From: Planctomycetota bacterium
GTDB lineage: Bacteria > Planctomycetota > Brocadiia > Brocadiales > Bathyanammoxibiaceae
NCBI GenBank assembly: GCA_030623665.1
Contig: JAUXLO010000052.1
Location: 1-9,655, forward strand
DNA: 9,655 nt
Reading direction: 5' to 3'
The translations under genes and the position numbers were made by a program. Shown here piece after piece: positions 6,048 to 9,655 of this stretch (position 1 is its first letter; every line of letters starts with the position of its first letter). Below the pieces are notes generated by a model. That model did no database searches, was not told where the DNA came from, and worked only from the letters and a program-made list of their open reading frames with translations.

Positions 6048-7082
6048 ATGGTAAGCATAAAGGAAAAAGGAATACGGGAACTGGAGATAAAGGAGCAGAG
6101 GAGCCTGCGGGACGGTCTCTTTGACATCTCAAGCAGGGTAATGGGCAGGGAGGGCGCCAAATTCATCTTTAAGGTCTATGACCTTGCCCGCTTTGACATC
6201 TTCGGTAAGCGCGAAGGGACAATCGGCTCTATAGACGTCACTAACCGCTGCAACCTGCGCTGCCGCCACTGCTACTTCTACGCCCACGACTACGAGTCGG
6301 AACCCGAACTGACAGACGACGAATGGATAGAAAAGTTCGAGGGGCTGAAGAAAGAGAATTTCCCCTTTTATCAGTGCTCCTGGATTGGTGGAGAACCCCT
6401 TCTTAGAAAAGACTTACTCGAAAGGGGTATGAGGTACTTTAAATCAAACCTGGTCACCACTAACGGCACGATAGAGCTTCCTAACTGGCCTGACGTGAAT
6501 TTTTATATCTCTTTAGACGGCCCCCGCGATATGCACGATTCGATGCGGGGCAGGAACACGTACGACAAAATAGTTAAAAATATAAATAGGCCCGACCTCA
6601 AGATACTGCTGTCTATGGTGATTACCAGGGAGAATTATACGGGTGTGGAGGCCTTTGTGGATGAATGGCGCGCCAGGGGCGGTGTAAGGGGGGTGCTCTT
6701 CCAGTTTTACACCCCGGTAAAGGGTCTTGAGAACGATGAGCTATGGCCGCATTGGGAACTAAGGGATACGGTCATAGATGACCTCATAAGGTTGAAGGAT
6801 GTGCACGGCGACTTTATATTCCTCCCCAATGAGGTATTTGAAATGATGAGGTCTGACAGGTGTCAGGCCATAACCCGTGACTGCCTATTCCGTCAAATGT
6901 CTTTCTGCTTCGACGCACAGGGCCGTGTGAAAAGGCCCTGCATGATGGGCCCCATGGCCGACTGCACCCGCTGCGGCTGTGTATTGCCATTCCACCTCAA
7001 GTGCTTAGAGGACAAACGCCTGGTCCTTAGAGAGCTGCTCATGTCCCTGAGAAGGGCGTTTGGGAGACCGGCCTTGAGATAG
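6048..7082 (+). CDS. Radical SAM protein with Cys-rich, SPASM-like C-terminus
   Basis: A 344-residue cytoplasmic radical SAM enzyme. The CxxxCxxC cluster motif is CNLRCRHC (C68, C72, C75). It is followed by the GGEP motif at 114-117, TTNG at 137-140 and ISLDGP at 154-159, the pattern of the SPASM/Twitch branch. The C-terminal part carries eight cysteines (272, 279, 287, 298, 306, 309, 311, 319), enough for at least one auxiliary Fe-S cluster. The spacing, with CTRCGC at 306-311, is not one I recognise from a named subfamily. About 55 residues precede the barrel. Relatives modify peptides, cofactors or lipids. No precursor peptide, carrier or partner gene is adjacent, and the gene stands alone between a divergent promoter region and a tRNA. 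The ATG at 6048 has GAGGGTG about 10 nt upstream. Substrate unknown. Confidence 0.88.
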   Translation: MVSIKEKGIRELEIKEQRSLRDGLFDISSRVMGREGAKFIFKVYDLARFDIFGKREGTIGSIDVTNRCNLRCRHCYFYAHDYESEPELTDDEWIEKFEGLKKENFPFYQCSWIGGEPLLRKDLLERGMRYFKSNLVTTNGTIELPNWPDVNFYISLDGPRDMHDSMRGRNTYDKIVKNINRPDLKILLSMVITRENYTGVEAFVDEWRARGGVRGVLFQFYTPVKGLENDELWPHWELRDTVIDDLIRLKDVHGDFIFLPNEVFEMMRSDRCQAITRDCLFRQMSFCFDAQGRVKRPCMMGPMADCTRCGCVLPFHLKCLEDKRLVLRELLMSLRRAFGRPALR

Positions 7083-7108
7083 CTAAGTCCAAGCGGCGTA
7101 AAGTGTTA

Positions 7109-7122
7109 TTGCCTTAGGGCAA
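7109..7122 (+). terminator. Possible weak terminator after the radical SAM gene
   Basis: TTGCC-TTAG-GGCAA gives a 5-bp stem 27 nt after the stop codon. The following bases (CATCTCTTTGG) are only partly T-rich, so the hairpin may be an mRNA end signal of low strength or chance. Confidence 0.25.
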
Positions 7123-7147
7123 CATCTCTTTGGCAGGCTTTTCCTCC

Positions 7148-7176
7148 TTGACACCCAAAATTCTTTGTGATAGCAT
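7148..7176 (+). promoter_or_regulatory. Sigma70-like promoter of the tRNA-Val gene
   Basis: A perfect -35 TTGACA (7148-7153), 17-nt spacer and -10 TAGCAT (7171-7176, 4 of 6). The expected start near 7183 leaves a 5' leader of about 12 nt before the mature tRNA end at 7195. No separate good promoter is seen before thrS, so this promoter may also feed thrS-infC. Confidence 0.6.
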
Positions 7177-7194
7177 CCTTAAGTGTGTCCTTAC

Positions 7195-7271
7195 GGGCGA
7201 TTAGCTCAGCTGGCTAGAGCGCTTGCTCGACAAGCAAGAGGTCACTGGTTCGAGTCCAGTATCGCCCACCA
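7195..7271 (+). tRNA. tRNA-Val (anticodon GAC)
   Basis: A 77-nt cloverleaf with encoded CCA. The acceptor GGGCGAT pairs with ATCGCCC in all seven positions, with A as discriminator. The D stem is GCTC/GAGC, the anticodon stem CTTGC/GCAAG and the T stem ACTGG/CCAGT with loop TTCGAGT. The seven-base anticodon loop reads TCGACAA, giving anticodon GAC at 7229-7231, which decodes GUC and GUU. Odd point: the base before the anticodon (position 33) is C, where almost every tRNA has U. The rest of the molecule looks fully functional. Confidence 0.93.
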
Positions 7272-7350
7272 CGCGGTAAACAAGGTGCGGCTAGAGCGTC
7301 CGCCTCTGGCGGACAAGAGGTCAGTGGTTCGAGTCCACTATCGCCCACCA
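7272..7350 (+). pseudogene. Damaged tRNA-Val-like copy with palindrome in place of the anticodon arm
   Basis: The intact tRNA is followed with no gap by a second unit of 79 nt. From 7289 it repeats the first copy: GGCTAGAGCG, then CAAGAGGTCA after the arm, a T arm, and ATCGCCC-A-CCA. Three things differ. The first 17 nt (7272-7288) have no real similarity to the acceptor and D-arm strand. Thirteen bases of the anticodon arm are replaced by a 15-nt palindrome (7299-7313), which accounts exactly for 79 versus 77 nt. The T-stem pair has changed on both sides, ACTGG/CCAGT to AGTGG/CCACT. No D stem, normal anticodon loop or complete acceptor stem can form, so it is not a working tRNA. It may be a relic of a tandem tRNA array or an RNA element in the thrS leader. 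Confidence 0.75.
7299..7314 (+). repeat. Palindromic repeat, copy 2 of 2 in this window
   Basis: TCCGCCTCTGGCGGAC, identical to the minus strand at 1450-1465. With the preceding G it forms a 7-bp stem with a TCT loop (7298-7314). It occupies the place of the anticodon arm in the second tRNA-like unit. Confidence 0.6.
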
Positions 7351-7374
7351 TACGGAAAATTTTTGTGGTAATAT

Positions 7375-9300
7375 ATGATAAAGGTAGTTTTACCGGACGG
7401 CGTAGAAAAGACCTATAGCGAGAGAACCACTGTTGGCGAGGTCGCCGAAGACCTTGGCGGCCCCCTCAAGAAGAAGGCCATAGCAGGCAAGACCAACGGC
7501 ACACTGGTTGACCTAGGCTCTCCCCTCACTAGTGACACATCCCTCACCTTAATCACAGAGGACTCGCCAGAGGCCCTGGAGATACTTCGCCACAGCACGG
7601 CCCACATCATGGCACAGGCCGTGTGCAGACTCTTCCCCGGGGCAAAGCTCGGCGTCGGACCCACCATAGAGAACGGCTTCTACTACGACTTTCATCTCGA
7701 GCGGCCGCTAACCGAGAAAGACCTGGAAGATGTAGAGGCGGAGATGAAAAGTATCATAAAGGAGAATATCCCCTTTAACAGAAAGGTGCTGGAGAGGGAC
7801 GAGGCCATAAAAAAGATGGAGCAAGAACGTCAGCCCTACAAGGTAGAGCTGATTAACGACATTGAGAGCGGAGAGGAGGTCAGCTTCTACACACAAGGGG
7901 AGTTTCTGGACCTCTGTCGCGGTCCCCACATACCCACTTCCGGCCGCGTGCCTGCATTTAAGCTCCTCAGCGTGGCGGGCGCATACTGGAGGGGTAAAGA
8001 GACAAACCCGATGCTGCAGCGGATCTACGGCACGGCATTCTTTCGACAGGGAGAGCTTGATAAATACCTGAAGTTACTCGAGGAGACAAAAAAACGCGAC
8101 CACAGGCGCCTGGGAAAGGAACTGGATTTATACAGTGTCAAGGAGGACGTGGGCTCCGGACTGGTGCTCTGGCACCCGAAGGGAGCACGCATACGCAATA
8201 TAATAGAAAGCTTCTGGTATGATGAACATTATAAGAGGGGCTACCAGGTGGTCTACAGCCCACACATAGCCAAGTCCGGACTCTGGCATACCAGCGGCCA
8301 CTGGGACTTTTACCGGGAGAGCATGTTCAGTCCCTTCGAGATGGAGGGCGCCGAGTATCTGGTAAAACCCATGAACTGCCCCTTCCACATCCTCATCTTT
8401 AAGTCCGAAATGAGGAGCTACCGCGACCTTCCTCTGAGATTTGCAGAGTTGGGCACAGTTTATAGATACGAGCGCTCCGGGGTACTGCACGGGCTTCTCA
8501 GGGTCAGGGGGTTTACCCAGGACGACGCCCACATCTTCTGCACCCCTGAGCAGTTGGAGGGAGAAATAGTCGGGGTGATAGACCTGGCCGACTACATGCT
8601 TACCTCCTTCGGTTTTAAGGAATACGAGTTAGAGCTCGCCGTCAGGGGCAGGGGCGAAAAGGACAAATATATAGGCACGGACGAGACATGGGACATGGCG
8701 GAGCAGGCCCTGAAAAAGGCCCTTGAGACAAAAGACCTGCCTTACTACCTGGGTGAGGGAGAGGCAAAGTTTTATGGCCCGTCTATAGACATTAAGATGA
8801 AAGACGCCCTTGGCAGGGGCTGGCAGGGGCCGACCATCCAGGTTGATTTCAACCTTCCGGAACGCTTCGACGTCCACTACGTAGGCCCCGACGGCAAAGA
8901 GCATCGGGTAGTAATGGTACACCGTACCGTGCTGGGCGCTATGGAACGCTTCCTCGGCACCCTCATCGAGCACTATGCGGGAGCCTTCCCATTGTGGCTT
9001 GCACCCGTACAGGTAAAGGTGCTGCCCGTCTCGGACGCCACCAACGATTATGCCTATACCATAAAGAAAAGACTCGATGAGAACGGTCTGCGGGCAGAGT
9101 GTGATACAAGCAACCAGAGGATAGGCTATAAGATAAGGCGGGGGACCCTGGAAAAGGTTCCCTACCTCTTGATAGTCGGCAACAAGGAAATGGATAAGGG
9201 ATTGGTATCTGTCAGAAGTCGAAAAAACGGCGACGAGGGGCAGTGCACCACAGAGGAACTTTTGGAACGCCTGGAGAGGGAGGTTAAGCAGAGGACATAG
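7375..9300 (+). CDS. thrS: Threonyl-tRNA synthetase
   Basis: Class II synthetase of 641 residues, the usual bacterial full length. It has an N-terminal TGS domain (about 1-61). The editing domain has zinc-type residues H73 and H77 (HSTAH) with C181 and H185 (LCRGPH), so Ser-tRNA editing should be intact. The catalytic core (about 240-535) has C335 in MNCPFH, H386 in DDAHIF and H516 in VHRTVLG as the active-site zinc ligands, and motif 2 RYERSG around R364. The C-terminal anticodon-binding domain spans about 540-635. The ATG at 7375 starts the TGS domain directly, but the upstream sequence has only a poor Shine-Dalgarno (GTGG), which could mean translational control. It lies 24 nt after the tRNA-like unit and 97 nt before infC, in the conserved thrS-infC order. 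Confidence 0.98.
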   Translation: MIKVVLPDGVEKTYSERTTVGEVAEDLGGPLKKKAIAGKTNGTLVDLGSPLTSDTSLTLITEDSPEALEILRHSTAHIMAQAVCRLFPGAKLGVGPTIENGFYYDFHLERPLTEKDLEDVEAEMKSIIKENIPFNRKVLERDEAIKKMEQERQPYKVELINDIESGEEVSFYTQGEFLDLCRGPHIPTSGRVPAFKLLSVAGAYWRGKETNPMLQRIYGTAFFRQGELDKYLKLLEETKKRDHRRLGKELDLYSVKEDVGSGLVLWHPKGARIRNIIESFWYDEHYKRGYQVVYSPHIAKSGLWHTSGHWDFYRESMFSPFEMEGAEYLVKPMNCPFHILIFKSEMRSYRDLPLRFAELGTVYRYERSGVLHGLLRVRGFTQDDAHIFCTPEQLEGEIVGVIDLADYMLTSFGFKEYELELAVRGRGEKDKYIGTDETWDMAEQALKKALETKDLPYYLGEGEAKFYGPSIDIKMKDALGRGWQGPTIQVDFNLPERFDVHYVGPDGKEHRVVMVHRTVLGAMERFLGTLIEHYAGAFPLWLAPVQVKVLPVSDATNDYAYTIKKRLDENGLRAECDTSNQRIGYKIRRGTLEKVPYLLIVGNKEMDKGLVSVRSRKNGDEGQCTTEELLERLEREVKQRT

Positions 9301-9303
9301 TAA

Positions 9304-9351
9304 GAGACCTCAGAATGACACAGGACATGAGGCAACTTCTGCAGAGGTCTC
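9304..9351 (+). promoter_or_regulatory. Inverted repeat in the thrS-infC spacer
   Basis: GAGACCTC (9304-9311) and GAGGTCTC (9344-9351) are perfect 8-bp arms separated by 32 nt. No T-run follows the second arm, so it is not a standard terminator. The nonamer CAGAGGTCT of the 3' arm (9342-9350) recurs at 9404-9412 in the first codons of infC. The 5' arm could therefore pair with either site through 7 bases. This is a candidate mRNA switch or IF3/L20-type control region. Confidence 0.45.
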
Positions 9352-9384
9352 AGTAGACACTTAAAAACACTCTTAAAAGAAAGC

Positions 9385-9391
9385 GAGGTGA
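9385..9391 (+). promoter_or_regulatory. Ribosome binding site of infC, decides the AUU start
   Basis: GAGGTGA is a near-perfect Shine-Dalgarno sequence that ends 6 nt before ATT at 9398. Its last three bases are an in-frame TGA, which rules out any start further upstream. Confidence 0.75.
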
Positions 9392-9397
9392 TTATCT

Positions 9398-9655
9398 ATT
9401 TATCAGAGGTCTAGGATAAACGAAAGGATTAGTGCAAGAGAGGTAAGACTTATTAGTGAGTCCGGTGAGCAATTAGGCATCGTTGCACGTGAGGATGCGC
9501 TGGAGAAGGCAAGGGCGCTGGAATTGGACCTGGTGGAGGTGGCCGCAGAGGCAACGCCGCCTGTCTGCCGATTAATGAATTACGGCAAGTTCAAGTACAA
9601 GCAAAAGAAGGCCCACCACAAACCACACGCTACCCAGCTAAAGGAACTGAGGTTA
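9398..9655 (+). CDS. infC: Translation initiation factor IF-3, 5' part, with ATT start codon
   Basis: The first 86 codons of IF-3, running off the right edge. The sequence [50 protein letters not shown] and [10 protein letters not shown] is the whole N-terminal domain and the start of the basic linker helix. IF-3 binds the 30S subunit, prevents 50S joining and rejects non-canonical initiation. In this frame a TGA lies at 9389-9391, and no ATG, GTG or TTG follows until deep inside the conserved domain. The only sensible start is ATT at 9398, 6 nt after GAGGTGA, giving the N-terminus (M)[14 protein letters not shown] is the known start of Escherichia coli infC, where IF-3 represses its own synthesis by discriminating against it. 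The same control is likely here. Downstream rpmI and rplT are expected but lie outside the window. Confidence 0.95.
   Translation, partial: MYQRSRINERISAREVRLISESGEQLGIVAREDALEKARALELDLVEVAAEATPPVCRLMNYGKFKYKQKKAHHKPHATQLKELRL

Noticed and set aside
7235..7350. Duplicated tRNA 3' end as an integration att site
   Set aside because: Only 79 nt separate the two copies, with no integrase or cargo. The paired T-stem change also argues against a recent site-specific duplication.
7183..7371. A 62-codon open frame across the tRNA genes
   Set aside because: The DNA is accounted for by tRNA structure; the apparent protein is the translation of tRNA sequence, a common false call.
8812..8831. Direct repeat GGCAGGGGC in thrS
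   Set aside because: It lies in the conserved catalytic region (GRGWQGP) and reflects the codons used for Gly/Arg/Gln; not an element.
1..9655. CRISPR array, insertion sequence or defence cassette
   Set aside because: No regularly spaced repeats, transposase, nuclease or toxin-like frames were found on either strand.

Overview
The window looks like a housekeeping stretch from a bacterium of roughly balanced base composition, probably a planctomycete. The best clue is a small protein at 3011-3469 that matches, from memory, the Planctomycetes/Verrucomicrobia-restricted family typified by Minf_1886. Heavy use of AGG (Arg) and ATA (Ile) codons, a geranylgeranyl-reductase-like flavoprotein and a Cys-rich radical SAM enzyme would fit the anammox order Brocadiales. 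That order-level guess is inference only.

The left part (1-5843) is all on the minus strand. Read in the direction of transcription, it starts with a likely three-gene operon. This runs from a RicT/YaaT-type PSP1 protein to methionyl-tRNA synthetase (metG, overlapping by 8 nt) and then the Minf_1886-like protein (17 nt gap). A flavoprotein of the geranylgeranyl reductase type follows with its own promoter. After a 216-nt structured spacer comes a membrane sensor (dCache, HAMP, start of PAS) that runs off the left edge. Strong sigma70-type boxes can be read upstream of the ricT operon, the flavoprotein and the sensor.

The right part (5844-9655) is on the plus strand. It begins with a 204-nt divergent spacer and a stand-alone radical SAM protein. 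A tRNA-Val(GAC) with a good promoter follows, then a damaged or hybrid second tRNA copy directly abutting it. Next come thrS and the 5' part of infC. thrS-infC is the classic start of the bacterial translation cluster that continues into rpmI-rplT-pheST.

The most notable signals concern RNA. infC can only begin at a non-canonical codon: an in-frame stop lies just upstream, and an AUU sits 6 nt after a clear Shine-Dalgarno. The thrS-infC spacer holds an 8-bp inverted repeat whose 5' arm could pair instead with the first codons of infC. The second tRNA copy has its anticodon arm replaced by a 15-nt palindrome. The same 16-mer recurs in inverted orientation about 5.8 kb away, which suggests a dispersed palindromic repeat family. 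The intact tRNA-Val appears to carry C at position 33 instead of the near-universal U.

I found no CRISPR array, insertion sequence, phage gene or defence system. The window is mostly core genome with interesting RNA-level features, not a new multi-gene system.
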